This document shows, in pieces, positions 45,040-56,430 of a stretch of DNA of 64,000 bases. The notes beneath the pieces are model-generated. The model was not told the DNA's origin. It saw only the letters and a list, made by a program, of their open reading frames with translations, and searched no databases. The number at the start of each line of letters is the position of its first letter. The stretch's first letter is position 1. The stretch covers positions 1,136,889 to 1,200,888 of the forward strand of contig NW_004450467.1 in NCBI RefSeq assembly GCF_000321225.1, given 5' to 3'. The position numbers were made by a program, and so were the translations under genes. The stretch is from Odobenus rosmarus divergens (Eukaryota; Chordata; Mammalia; Carnivora; Odobenidae).

Positions 45040-45620
45040 CCAAGATCTGCATTTGCCATGAAGGAATATAGAGTCCAAAGGAGGGAATAAATCTGTGCTC
45101 AAATCATTTCAATACAACAAAGGAGTTTTGATTGAGGAACATGTACAAAGATAGCCAAACTCAGTGAAAAAACTTCCTTGATGAGAACAATGTTTTAAAG
45201 AACAAGTAAGAATTATCCAGTTGAAGAAAAGCAATGGGGTATTTGCATGAGGCACACACAAAGGCATGAAGGCACGGGGTAGTGTTATGGTTGTAGGGAA
45301 GTGCAAGCACTCTCTTTATTTGCGGGTGCACAAAGTGTGGAGTGGTGGTAAGAGAAAGGCTGGGTCTGAAGACAAGGCCAAGTCATTGAGGGTTGTATGC
45401 CATACCAAGCAACTGAAATTTCATCCTAAAGTTAATTAGAAGCCACTTAGGAGTTTTACACAGTAGAGTGACATGGTTGAATTTATGTTTTTGAAAAATC
45501 CATCCCGGCATCTGTTTGGAAGATGTATGGAATTGAGGTAAAAGTTGCAAAAGAAATACAGAAATACAAGAAAGCAAAGGGATTTGGAAGGTCAGAGGGT
45601 GAATGAATTGAGGTGTACCT
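45040..45620 (-). mobile_element. Ancient L2-grade repeat, antisense
   Basis: 'ctgtgctcaaatcatttcaa', 'aaaggcatgaaggcacgggg', 'gggttgtatgccataccaag', 'aatttcatcctaaagttaa', 'agtagagtgacatggttga' follow the same common mammalian repeat as 17240-17830 but cover more of it. Family name not assigned with certainty. Confidence 0.55.
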
Positions 45621-45904
45621 TGAAGCTTAGAACCCTGGTAGGAGAGCAGAGAACCTCTATTCAGGGCAGTTTTTATTTAAAGCATGGGGCAAGTATAAAC
45701 ATGACTTGTTTTTCCAGAAAGAAACTATCTTGAATTTGCATTCAGGTCATGTTAAGGAGTTACCCTACAATTTAGAATTCAGTGCTTAGAAACAGTGCAT
45801 AAACTCTTGGATCTGGTTGGATCTGGAAAAGACCTTAGAGCTTATCTCATAGAACAACTTTACTTTAATAATGAAAAACAGAGAACAGAAAATATACAGA
45901 TAGG

Positions 45905-46069
45905 TTTTAGTTGATATCATTATCATCAAAATAAGACCTAATATTTATATAATGTCTCATGTATTAGATCCTGTTCTAAGTTTTACATATATTATCTCAT
46001 TTCACCTGCATGACAAGCTTATAAGGCAGTACTATTTTTTTAAGATTTTATCTATCATCTATCTATATA

Positions 46070-46109
<40 letters not shown>

Positions 46110-46113
46110 AACC

Positions 46114-46152
<39 letters not shown>

Positions 46153-46470
46153 GGGTGCCAAGTGAGGGGAGAGGAAGAGAGAGAATCCCAGGCAGACTCC
46201 ACGCTGAGTGCAGAGCCTGATGCAGGGCTTGATCTTATGACCCTGAGATCGTGACCTGAGCAGACATCAAGAGTCTAATGCTTAACTGACTGAGCCACCC
46301 AGGCGCCCCAAGGCAGGTATTGTTATTATTCACATTTTACAGATGAGGAAACTGAGGCATATAAAGATGAAATCATTTTCCTAAGATTGTACAGCTAGTC
46401 AATGGTAGAGGTGGGATTGATTCCAGGTAGTATTATTTTAGAGCTCATGCTCTCAATTCTACATTTAATT
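45905..46470 (+). mobile_element. MIR, sense, split by a SINE
   Basis: Left part 45905-46035 ('gatcctgttctaagtttta', 'tctcatttcacctgcatgac') and right part 46310-46470 ('cattttacagatgaggaaac', 'tgtacagctagtcaatgg', 'gattgattccaggtag') join across the SINE into one nearly full MIR. Confidence 0.85.
46036..46309 (-). mobile_element. Can-SINE, antisense, with expanded (TATC)n tail
   Basis: Its tail became a TATC array (46050-46152, about 23 units with two interruptions). The body is 'gaatcccaggcagactcc' and 'gatcgtgacctgagcag' and the head is 'gagccacccaggcgcccc'. Duplicated MIR bases aaggcag (46023 onward and 46310 onward) mark the target site. Confidence 0.92.
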
Positions 46471-47059
46471 GCATGTAAGGCACATAGGTAATGGTTTATC
46501 CTGAACTAATGTTCATGTTTCTAATCCAGTGTACATTACAATATGCAACAGAATAAAAATTTCTGTTAAGAGATAAAACCTTACTATATGAATTTAGAGT
46601 TAGAGTATCCAGCCATGATAAAAAGGTTGGTTGAATCAGTAGAGAAAAGTCACACTCCTGCCTGTAGGAGTTTATATGTCATGTAAAGAGCTAGGTCCTC
46701 AATAACATTAATCACCCTGGATAGAAGACCTGTCCCACAGAAAGCAGAACTCAGTAGGAATAGAAATGCTCTAGGCTGCCACAGGGTTAAAATCTGCCTT
46801 TGTTGGTCTTACCTCTGAAGGTGATAAGGGTTTAAAGGTATTTTCCATAGAATGGACTGTAGAGTGATGTTCACCATGTAGAAGCTGCCAGGAAGTAAGG
46901 AACCAAGCAAGGTTGAGCCTGAGGTCTGTTCCTGGGCCACAAGACTAAAGCAATACATTTCTCAGAGCTAATGAAAACCAAAGCAAGTTAAGTTGGGGAC
47001 TCAACATGTCTCGAAAAAGGCAGAAATACTCAGTTGGCCACCCTGTCACTCTAGTTTCT
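46471..47059. other. Intron sequence without a recognised element
   Basis: No gene or named repeat. Confidence 0.4.
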
Positions 47060-47420
47060 TTATTCTGTCATTCATTCACTCATTTATTCAACAAATATTT
47101 GAGTTTATGTGACAGGCATTGTGCTAGGCAAAGGACAATATATTAGTAAACAAAAAATGCAGTCCCTGAACTCATGGAGTTCAAACCAAATAAAGGAGAG
47201 ACCCATAAATAAAAAAAAAACAGTATTAATTATAAATTACTATAAACGTTACTGAAGAAACAAACAGCATGCAAAGAGAGAAAACAACAGTGAGGGAGGT
47301 TACCATGGGTAAAGGAGGCCAGAGGCCTCTCTGGAGAGGTGACATTTAAGGCATGACAGGAAGTCAGTCTTCAGTCAAGTGATAAGCATGAGACAGTAAT
47401 TCCAGGCATGGATCAAAGCA
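47060..47420 (-). mobile_element. L2 3' end, antisense
   Basis: 'cattcattcactcatttatt', 'caacaaatatttgagtttat', 'gacaggcattgtgctaggc', 'tgaactcatggagttcaaa', 'cctctctggagaggtgac' are in exact order for reverse complement L2. Confidence 0.85.
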
Positions 47421-48949
47421 TGTCTATTTGTACAGAGTCTGGTGAGTTCTGAGGAACTGGGAAGGAATGGAAAGAGCCACACAGTCTCCTCCTAATACTA
47501 TATATTGGAGATTTTGCTTTAGTAAGAGAGCTAAATTCCTTTGCCTGTGCTAATTGCCAGGGCATTGAACTCACTTCCAGTTTTCTTCACTCTCAATAAT
47601 GTAGAACCTGTTACAAGGACAAAGAACCACATGTCCAAGGGTATCTAAGATATTTATGGTAAAGGTTGGGTTTTTTTAATAACTGTTAAAACAGGACTGA
47701 ATTAAATTTTGATATCATAAAGAATCCTAGATTTTTCTGAAACTATGAAGTTACACTCATGATTTCAGATCAAGTATTTTAAAATTACTGTCCCTGAAAC
47801 GTTTTATCAAGGAAGAGAAGCTTTGCCCTTTGGATAGCACTATCTACAGCTAAAATAGAGGAAAGGTGGCTTGGGAATTTTCTTTAGAAATTTTGAGTAA
47901 TTCTATGGGTTAGGTAAAAATAATAATAAATACATAATAATAAACAATACAAAGGTATCAGCCACCTTACTACCTGTGTTTATTATTTTTGACATACCAG
48001 TGTTTATAGGAAGGAATGTTTTAAATATAAGAATGTTATAGGAAGGAATGTTATAAATACAACAGCTTTAACATGTGAAGGGGCACATGGAGGCAAAAGT
48101 GTCTACAAAAAGATATAAATGTAATTCCGAATCTTTCCTTGCTTGAGATTTACTAATAGTCCATTTCCTTGGCAACAGACGTGGCACAGCCTGTAGGCCA
48201 TGTGCTTGGGTGTTACCTCCTCTGGCCCTCCCAGTCTGCACATCACACCTTTTTCAGGATAGTCCCCCAATATTGGAATAGGGCATCATTGCCCAGCAGA
48301 GGCAGGGAAAACAAGCCAGCTTACTTTCAGTGTTTAGAAGAGTACCAGACTGCAAAGTGGTTCCACCTTGACCCTCTGTCACTGTGCGGGTACCAGGGCA
48401 ATCCTATAAATGTGGTTCTAAATTAGAGCAACACTCAGAGCTTTGGTTAGATGCCACACTTAACCTTGGGTCACCTATACAGAATAATCTGTGTCAAGTG
48501 CCTGACACACGGTAGGTGCTCAGTACGTGGTAGTGTTCTCCCCTGCCAAGGCTCCTGGGGAGGATAGTTTATTGTGGAAATACCCTAGCTATATCTACTT
48601 TAATCTGCTCTGCAGTTAGCTTTGAAAATCATGACTGAAGCCTATCTCTGTCTTAGGGGAAGCTTAAAATAGTCTTAGATTCAGGCATTTCTTCTTTGGG
48701 GCTAGCCCTGGGCTCACCTGTTTCACTGCAAGAAGTAATAATCAGAGCTGGTCATCTTCCCAGGCAAAAGGTACCTGACGCAGCAGCACGTGGAGGGGGA
48801 GAGTTAAAAGACTGGCTTTGGAGGCTGAAGCTTTATAGAACCACGGGACAAGTCCCCGGTATCGGTTAGGGGAAAGATAAGACTTTGCAGCTGCTGGGAG
48901 TGCCAAGTATAGGGGGAACAGCATCAGAAGATGAAATGGAAGGGAACAC
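47421..48949. other. Intron sequence with one local duplication
   Basis: Mostly unrecognised. TATAGGAAGGAATGTT occurs at 48005-48020 and 48038-48053, a 33-base tandem duplication. At 48490-48535 'cacacggtaggtgctcag' is probably a piece of MIR or L2 3' end. GC-richer patch 48170-48420 has an 85-codon frame without a known domain. Confidence 0.5.
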
Positions 48950-49105
48950 AGGGCCTGATCTTAGAGTTCAAATCCTGACTCTGCTATTTATTAGCATCCA
49001 AGTTGGGCAGCTTCTTATATTTGGTACTGTTTTCAATACTAAAATGGGAACTGTGATTTTCCCCAGCCTATTTCACAGGATTTTAGGAGTAGTTATGAGG
49101 TAGTG
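48950..49105 (-). mobile_element. MIR, antisense
   Basis: 'gttcaaatcctgactctgct', 'tactaaaatgggaactgtga' and 'ttcacaggattttaggag' are reverse complement MIR. Confidence 0.75.
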
Positions 49106-49264
49106 TCAGGTACCCTCACCAATTTGATTTGCAGGCTCAAGTCTAATCTCCTCAGGCTTAGTTGAGTGTGGAATTTTTATGTCCCTCTGAGCCAGAGCTG
49201 CATTCTCTAGGCTGTTGTACAAGGGACACAACCCAATCCATAGCAGTTTTCAGATTGTTTCCCT

Positions 49265-49600
49265 CCAGGTTCTCTATGTTCCTTCAACAAATATTTCCTA
49301 CCTGCCTACTATCTTTCAGGGAGAGTTAAGTGCTGAATTAATTGCTGGGAACACACTGACAAAGAAAACAGGATGCTACCCTAGTGCAAATTGTGAGTAA
49401 TTTAGTAAGAGAGAGAGAGACGATAAATACAAAAACACAGAAATAAATATATAATTTGAAATTATCATGAAGGGGGAGAAAGCTAGGTTCAGTGACAGGA
49501 AATAACAGAAAGAGAAGTTCTGGTAAGATGGTTAAGGAAAGACCCTTCTGAAGAAGTGGCACTGAGGGTGAGACCCAGGAGATGAGCGAGAAGAAGGGTG
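49265..49600 (-). mobile_element. L2 3' end, antisense
   Basis: 'ccttcaacaaatatttccta', 'gtgctgaattaattgctggg', 'agaaagctaggttcagtg', 'ctgagggtgagacccagg' follow reverse complement L2. Confidence 0.7.
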
Positions 49601-50864
49601 CTGTGCCCTCCTAGTGGGGATACACAGTGCAGTTTCCCTGTGAGGACTCCCTACACGGATGCTAATCATCCTTCTCTCCTCCCCAGCTAGCCCTGACTGT
49701 CCCTGTGCTGGGCCCCAGCCTGTGCGACTTCTCCTGTCCGGTCTGCCCAAAGCAGGTCTGTGCCCCACTCTTTCCTCTGCCCTTTCTGGCTTCCACCTCC
49801 TACTAGGAATTATATCCATAAAGCATCCAACTATTTGTGTGCATGACACACTGAAAGCACGGTGTGCTGTATAACTGCAAGTCTTAAAGCACGTTTCTCA
49901 TCAGTGTGAATATGGCCTGATGCCAAACACAGCTGGAGACCTCCAAGCAAACTATTTTCAGAGGAATAAAATGTCCAAATGGTTCCTGAATTAATTTGAT
50001 CTCACACAGCAACCTAATTTTTTCTTCTATTCTTCTACCTTGCAGCAGTTTAATTTATATGCCAATAAGCCGCCATGTGTAATAACTTTCCAGTTGTAAG
50101 CCCTGTTCATCTATCAGTCACTTCACTGTGTATACCTCTCCAACATTTAAATGCATGCATCTGCCCCAGTATAAACCCAACCAGTTCTATGTATCAGCAA
50201 AGAAAACATCCAGAGGAAATCCACCAGCATTTATGCTTTAATTCCAAAGAAATAAATAAAAACTTGATTATTTAGTTAAGATTGATCATCTTAAATAAAT
50301 CAGTGTGTGAAGGTTCTATGTGTTGCATTCTACGGTAACTTAATAAGGGTCCTGTCTGACTTTCTCTCAGGATTTGAAAGTGATAAGAATCCAATCTATG
50401 CTTTCATTTCTTCCTTTTTTCTGCCAAAAGGCATGGAGTGATCCCCAGGTGTTTTGAAAAAGTCAAAGTAGGCCATCAAATTAAAAGCAAATATCATTCT
50501 AAAATTCAATGAAGGTCTCACACCGGTGCGTCCTTCCATATTTACCTGCACTACATAGATAATGTAGTTTTATAAAATACAGGTTTTTAAAGAAATCTGC
50601 AGCTCTCAGCAAACCAAATTCAATTCATGATTACCACAGACTACAAGTTCAATCATTAATAGGTTAAAGGGCAAGAATCTAAACATACATCTCTCTCATA
50701 CCTTCCTTTGAGATTATGGTGCTAATCCTCCTGAGGTTAATATGAAGCTGAAATAAAATTCACAAATGTCTAATCTTCTGAGAAAAATGGATTCATTCTG
50801 CTTTTTAAAAATCTGGTTAATTATGTGCTAAAATAAAATAAAGTGAAGGTAATCAACCTGTTGG
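49601..50864. other. Intron with a GC-richer patch and a possible conserved segment
   Basis: 49610-49800 is GC-richer and contains a pyrimidine tract ending CCCCAG at 49680-49686 on the plus strand, but the following frame has no recognisable protein. 49890-50100 is non-repetitive and looks single-copy. No GPR158 coding match. Confidence 0.4.
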
Positions 50865-51035
50865 ACTCAAAAAACTTCCTAATGAACTTAGAATAAAATC
50901 CAAACTCCTATTACCAAGGCCCTCTCTAACACCCTTGTCTACCTCTGAGCTTTTCCTCTTGCTCACTGTGCTTCCTTTTGATCCTCAAACCTGTCATTCT
51001 TTAGGAGACTTTGCAAAATGAACCGGAGCCTCTGA
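50865..51035 (+). mobile_element. L2 fragment, sense
   Basis: 'aataaaatccaaactcctat', 'accaaggccctctctaac', 'tctacctctgagcttttcc' and 'cttgctcactgtgcttcc' match the L2 3' half. Confidence 0.7.
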
Positions 51036-51812
51036 GTATGGAACCCCAGATTCCATTGTATTTCAGAGAAGGTAAATTGCCCTCTCACTGAATCCTAATG
51101 AACCTCTTCAAGACTCTTAAAATTGCAATTTATCATATGCAAAATAAAACTCAAAATTTTACTAATATCAGAAAACTTCTGAGAAAAGATAAAAAATAAA
51201 TGAAATATACCTACTTTTATCAGCTTGCTACTAAGTCAATCTTTAAACTCAATGAAAATCATTTCATAGAATTCAGATGCTTCTACATTTCCCACTTTTC
51301 TAGATTCCTAAGAACTCAACTCTGTATCCTTCCAAGTCTGAAATACCTTAGTTACCCTGAAGGCTTCCTTAGGCCCTGAGAAGAAAACCGTACCCAGTCC
51401 CCAGGGCCATTCACAGCCCCTATAGGCTTAAGGGGTTCCTAAAGCTCTCAAACAAATGATTCACTGCTCTTTGGTCTCAGTGCCCAGCAGGTAAAGCTTT
51501 TTGACACAAATCCGACAGTTCTGCAATCCAGTAGGTGATAACATTCCAGTGTCTTATAAGCAGGGGCTGCTCCAAAACAAGGCAACTGTATTTACCTCCC
51601 ATAGTGTACTGAATTAAAAAAATGGTTTGCTGTCCAGGTGACAGATCATGGGAGGGTTATTAGTCACAGGTAACATCTACTTTTTCTGCCAAATCACAAC
51701 CTAAAATCTAGATACAGAAAGCCCAGGTTTACAAATATTAGTCAGACAGTTGGGCATAAAGCTAGCTCCAATATTATGTAAACATCTATTGACTGACTTT
51801 CAATACATTACG
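51036..51812. other. Intron sequence without a recognised element
   Basis: No gene or named repeat. The text at 51130-51200 is very AT-rich. Confidence 0.4.
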
Positions 51813-52662
51813 GTAGGGAGTCTCAACTTTAGGTGTGCAGAAGAATCATCTGGAGAGCTTTTATTTTATTTTTTTAATTTAATTTTATTATGTTATGTTA
51901 ATCACCATGCATTACATCATTCGTTTTTGATGTAGTGTTCCATGATTCATTGTTTGTGTACAACACCCAGTGCTCCATGCAATATGTGCCCTCCTTAATA
52001 CCCATCACTGGGCTAACCCATCCCCCCACCTGCCTCCCCTCTAAAACCCTCAGTTTGTTTCTTGGAGTCCACAGTCTCTCATGGTTCGTCTCCCCCTCCA
52101 ATTTCCCCCCCTTCATTTTTCCCTTCCTACTATCTTCTTCTTTTTTTAACATGTAATGTATGATTTGTTGCAGAGGTACAGGTCTGTGATTCAACAGTCT
52201 TGCACAATTCACAGCACTCACCATAGCACATACCCTCCCCAGTGTCTATCACCCAGCCACCCCATCCCTCCCACCCCCCACCACTCCAGCAACCCTCAGT
52301 TTGTTTCCTGAGATTAAGAATTCCTCATATCAGTGAGATCATATGATACATGTCTTTCTCTGAGTGACTTATTTCACTCAGCATAATACCCTCCAGTTCC
52401 ATCCACGTCATTGCAAATGGCAAGATTTCATTCCTTTTGATGGCTGCATAATATTCCATTGTATATAAATACCACATCTTTTATCCATTCATCTGTCGAT
52501 GGACATCTTGGCTCTTCATCTGGAGAGCTTTTAAAAGGCTGTCGCTCAGGCCTCACCTCATACCGACTATGTTAAGTATCCTTTTAAGGTAAGATTTAGA
52601 GGTGAGCAACTTTTAAAAGCTCCTAGGTGCTACCAATGTGTGACCAATTTTGAGAACCACTG
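51813..52662 (+). mobile_element. MER5A-type hAT transposon split by an L1
   Basis: Left part 51813-51863 (gagtctcaactttaggtgtg, agaatcatctggagag) and right part 52534-52662 (gctcaggcctcacctcatac, taagatttagaggtg, ttttgagaaccactg) are one MER5A remnant. The ends tagggagtctcaa and tgagaaccactg are the decayed terminal inverted repeats. Confidence 0.82.
51864..52515 (-). mobile_element. 5'-truncated carnivore L1 3' end with perfect 18-bp duplication
   Basis: Reverse complement of a young carnivore L1: T-rich tail at left, then 'gttaatcaccatgcattaca', 'ttccatgattcattgtttg', 'gattcaacagtcttgcac', 'ccattgtatataaatacc' and end of the copy in the ORF2 C-terminus ('tctgtcgatggacatcttgg'). The direct repeat tcatctggagagctttta is exact at 51846-51863 and 52516-52533. 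About 650 bases and low divergence, so it is one of the youngest L1 insertions here. Confidence 0.96.
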
Positions 52663-52745
52663 ATTTACAGAAAGATCTGTATTTAGAACCAAATATGCCT
52701 TCTTGTCTTCCTTTAAAACTCTATATAATGGATGACTGCATTTAT

Positions 52746-52750
52746 ACACA

Positions 52751-52781
<31 letters not shown>

Positions 52782-52787
52782 CCACAC
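52746..52787. repeat. (CA)n microsatellite
   Basis: CA tract with AA and GC interruptions, ending CACACCACACA. Confidence 0.9.
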
Positions 52788-52789
52788 AA

Positions 52790-53010
52790 AGGCAAATACA
52801 GTCTTTGATGAAAGAAGTAGGGATAGTGGTTACTCTGATGGGCAGGGAAGGTCTAACTGGAAGGAAAATGAGGGGTGTTTCGGGGGCCTGATAACATTCT
52901 GTTTTGTTTTGGTTTCATAGGTGTGTTCAGTTTGTGAAAATTAATCAAGTTGTACATTCATGATATGTGCACTTTTTTGCATATATGTCAAACAAAAGTA
53001 AAAACATCAC
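52790..53010 (+). mobile_element. L1M 3'UTR end, sense
   Basis: 'gggatagtggttactctga', 'tttcataggtgtgttcagtt', 'tgtgaaaattaatcaagttg', 'atgatatgtgcactttttt' follow the common old L1 3' end. Confidence 0.65.
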
Positions 53011-53299
53011 AAATAAAAACTCTTCTTTCTCTCTTCTCCTTATATTTCCTTTCTTTTCTCCAAATTGATATTTTAAAATGTTATTTTCAAAATGCTAAGC
53101 TAGTCCAAGATTAAATGAAGCTACACTTAAACCTTAAGACCAGCAAAGTTAAATTATTTTAACAAGGTTTAGTGACATATTTAAGAGGAAGTGAAATGGT
53201 CTCTTTCAGCATCATTGTTCAACAAAAAAGTAGAAGGGTAGCCTTTCTTTTTTTTCTTTAAACAGTATCTGTAAAAATTTAAATCTACATTTGTCTTCT

Positions 53300-53425
53300 T
53301 CCTTTAGATTCTAAACTCCATGATGGCAAAGACCATTTCTCCTTTCTTCACCATTTTATTCACCTTGCTTAGCACACAACAGATAGTATTTGCTTAATAA
53401 GTATTTGTGGAGGGATGAAAGAATG
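53300..53425 (+). mobile_element. L2 3' terminus, sense
   Basis: 'ctccatgatggcaaagacca', 'cttgcttagcacacaacag', 'ttaataagtatttgtgg' and a GATGAAAGAATGAA end match the L2 terminus. Confidence 0.75.
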
Positions 53426-53879
53426 AAAAACCAAATCAATGAAAACCTGGAACAGAAGCTTTCTCTGTTGTAAGGGTCCTATCTTTTGAATATTTCATTC
53501 AAGCTGATACTGACTACAATATCTCTTTGATAATACCACCTCCTGTTTCTAAAACATGGTTAAAGCCTCCCTATTATCAAACTGCAAATTCTAAGTTGTT
53601 CCACTGTTGATAGGTACTTTATGTTCTTATTCCTCATAACCCTCCTCCATATGTACCTTGTGATCAAATGCATTTGTAAATGCTGGCTTAAATGAAGCTA
53701 ATCATAACCTTTAAATACCAATATGCATTTTAAGTCATCAGGAGGGTATACACACCTAGCATGCAACACTTTCCAAGTTTATTTAACCATAGAACACTTT
53801 ATTCAAAAGGCATCTGTTGGGATTACTGCTTCACAGAACCAGTGTAGGAAACATTAGCTTCCATCAGTTAATCAAAATT

Positions 53880-54345
53880 CCTTAGCCTCATAGTCAAGTC
53901 CTCAAGGATCTAGCTTCAGCCTCTCTTTCCGGATTTTTTTTTTTTTTCCTAGTTCTACACACCAAATATGCCTTGAGCTCTCTTATATCGGCCGCTTAAC
54001 ACATGCCACTCTCCTCCACAGAGATTCTCCTCTTTACCTCCTCTGCCTATTTCCTTTCTAAGCTCAGATACGAGCTTTTCTAATCCCACATTTCTGAACT
54101 CTCCAGTCTACAGAATTCTGTTGTCTGAACTCCTGCTGTTACTGTCTGCAGGACCCATTTGGCAACTGATGAAACACTGTCAATTGATAAAGTAACTGTT
54201 TCTCACTGATAGTAAAGTTACCCAACTATAAAAGTGTTTATGTATAATTTTCCCCAATACTGTAAGCTCCATGAGGACAACTCTGTTTTACGGTTTCTTT
54301 CCCAGATTGTTTCTTTAGGACAGTAACTGTTGAACATGAGTTAAT
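53880..54345 (+). mobile_element. L2 fragments, sense (two pieces)
   Basis: 53880-54130 contains 'caaggatctagcttcagcc' and 'tttacctcctctgcctattt'; 54240-54345 contains 'ctgtaagctccatgaggac'. A T-run splits the first piece at 53935-53948. Confidence 0.5.
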
Positions 54346-54950
54346 AACTGTTTTAAGGTATACTCGCCAGCCTCCCATTTGGAAAATAACCTTTACCGAA
54401 CCCAAAATGACAATAAGGATAGCTATTTCCGCTGTTAAAAAACTCTCTCCTTCTTCTCAAATGCCTCTAATTCTTTCCCAGCTAATTGGAAAAGCACCAA
54501 TGAGTTCCACTAACTTGAAAATTCCCCTGGAGTCCTTTACTTTTAACCTTGTTAAACACCTGCTTATATGCAGAAGTAAAATTAAGTCTGCTTAATTTGT
54601 TTTTAATAAAATCTAGCAGACAGTCATGTGTAGTTAAACACCAGCTATAAAGTTGTAAGAACTCTGGTCAGATCTGTAGTGTCTCTCCATTTCTCATGTT
54701 CCAAGACAGGGGCATTCCAAAGGGTGCCTTTATTTAGTTGAATAAACTTCTGAAATGTTCAGAAGTTACTGGGGTGTATATGGACATACACAGCCAAGGC
54801 CTCTCAAAGTTTTATCTCATTAATCTGAAATCACAGCAGAACACAAAGGCCAGAGCCTAATAATCAGAAGGATAATGGGTAACTGAGAGGGAGATACATG
54901 TAATTAAGGAATATTAATAATACAATAAAGTGCTGCCTTATCTTTAAGTC
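54346..54950. other. Intron sequence without a recognised element
   Basis: No gene or named repeat. Confidence 0.4.
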
Positions 54951-55127
54951 AGGGCTCTCAACTAGGAGTGAATTTGCCTCCCGAAGGACATTTGGGAATG
55001 TCTGGAGACATTTTTGTTTGTCACAACTCAAGCTGAGATGTTACTGGCACCTAGGAGGTTGAGCCAGGATGCTGCTAACCATACCACAATGCACAGGAGT
55101 ACTCCCCCCAGAGTACTGGGGGGAGTG
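54951..55127 (+). mobile_element. MER20 (hAT-Charlie), 3'-truncated
   Basis: 'gggctctcaactaggagtga', 'gaatgtctggagacattttt', 'gttactggcacctaggagg', 'gctgctaaccataccaca', 'atgcacaggagtactcc' match MER20 up to its C-rich part. It ends in a small foldback, actcccccc (55101-55109) and ggggggagt (55118-55126). Confidence 0.85.
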
Positions 55128-55639
55128 TTATTACCTTACTCTAAGGTAAACAATGGAACATAATGAAGCATGGAAAATTCCTCAGCTGAAGGATAGAAGA
55201 AGAGAGGCTATTGTTTAATTTAAATGCATATTAGTAGTTTTATAATGTAGGCTAATTATAGGGAAAATACTAACAATTTTAGGAATCTCTACTGCTTCCT
55301 ATAATAAATGGAGATCAAAGCTGCAGAGATACTTAATAGGAGACAGACTTACTTAACATATACCTCATCATCATATGGAGATTTCTTCTTACAGTTAAGT
55401 GACAGAGCAGTGCACAATATTTTTTTAAAAAATTAAAAAGATCATAAAAGAGTGACAGCTTAAAATAATATCAAGAATAGCAAAAGTGGCAGAGTTACTT
55501 ATGAAATCTTGCCTGTTAAGTCAATAAATAAACCTCACTAAACTGAATTTGTTCGTGTACCTATGTATCTAAAAAAACTGTGCTATACAAATCTCTAAAT
55601 GGTAAGAATAATTCCCTTCTCTTTGCTTATCTGTACTTT
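55128..55639. other. Intron sequence without a recognised element
   Basis: AT-rich, no gene or named repeat. Confidence 0.4.
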
Positions 55640-55855
55640 ATAAATTTTCTACAGTCAATCAATTCCCACCATTCACCTCTGGCTCCAGGCAACCACTGCT
55701 TTCCATTACTATTAATTAGAATTGTCTTTCCTAGGGTTTCATATAAATGAAATCATACATTTTATACTTTTTTGAACGGCAATATGCTCTTGTTGGTGAA
55801 CATTTCAGTTGTTTCCAGTTTTGGGCTCTTATAATAAACAGTTTATTCTTAAAAT
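55640..55855 (-). mobile_element. Old L1M fragment, antisense
   Basis: 'ctggctccaggcaaccactg', 'ttcatataaatgaaatcat', 'catttcagttgtttccag' are reverse complement L1M 3'UTR to ORF2 end. Confidence 0.65.
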
Positions 55856-56042
55856 AAATACATAAAAGTTATTTAAGACTACTACATTAGTTTTAAAATA
55901 TTCACATTTTTAAACATAAATGAGTTCATCTTCTTTAACCCACTCAGAGTGATGCACTTTACAGAAACAATTAGAGATATATATAAGTAACCACATACAA
56001 AGTACTTCACTGTGGAATGGTTTAAGATCGCCTCAAACACTA

Positions 56043-56106
56043 GAAAAAGAAAGAAAGAAAGGAGAAGAAAAGAGAAGAGAAGAGAAGAGAAAAAAAGAAA
56101 AAGAAA
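56043..56106. repeat. Purine-rich (AAGAG/GAAA)n tract
   Basis: About 64 bases of A and G only, GAAAGAAAG then GAGAAGAGAAGAG units. Confidence 0.9.
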
Positions 56107-56119
56107 CTAAAGGTTCAGG

Positions 56120-56430
56120 AAGAACTAAATTAATTTTGGTACTATAGTACATCCATAGAGTGAACTACTATGCAACTATTATACATGATAACACTGGTGA
56201 ATACTTAATGATATAGGTAAATGAAATTTTAAAAAGATAAAAACACTATCTAAAGTAGAATTTCAATTTTTCCACTTAGATAAAAGTAGTACTGACCAAA
56301 ACGCATGACTATACTATAATAGTTATCTCTGAGTAATGGGATATGGGTGATCTTTACTCTTTTTAATGCATCTTTACATTTAATAAGTTTCTAAATGAAG
56401 AATACTTTATGATTAGAAAAAAATACAAAA
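56120..56430 (+). mobile_element. L1ME-grade 3' end, sense
   Basis: 'agtacatccatagagtgaac', 'tactatgcaactattatac', 'agttatctctgagtaatgg' and 'tgatctttactctttttaat' are the same old L1 3' sequence as 26446-26935. Confidence 0.7.

Noticed and set aside
46050..46152. Regularly spaced short repeats as a possible CRISPR array
   Set aside because: Continuous tetranucleotide microsatellite without spacers in a vertebrate genome.
45952..46254. 100-codon plus-strand frame with Ile-Tyr-Leu-Ser repeats
   Set aside because: Translation of the TATC microsatellite and SINE body.
49659..49874. Possible exon after a pyrimidine tract ending CCCCAG
   Set aside because: The frame is Pro/Leu-rich without a domain, lies on the strand opposite to GPR158, and no donor or conserved protein supports it.
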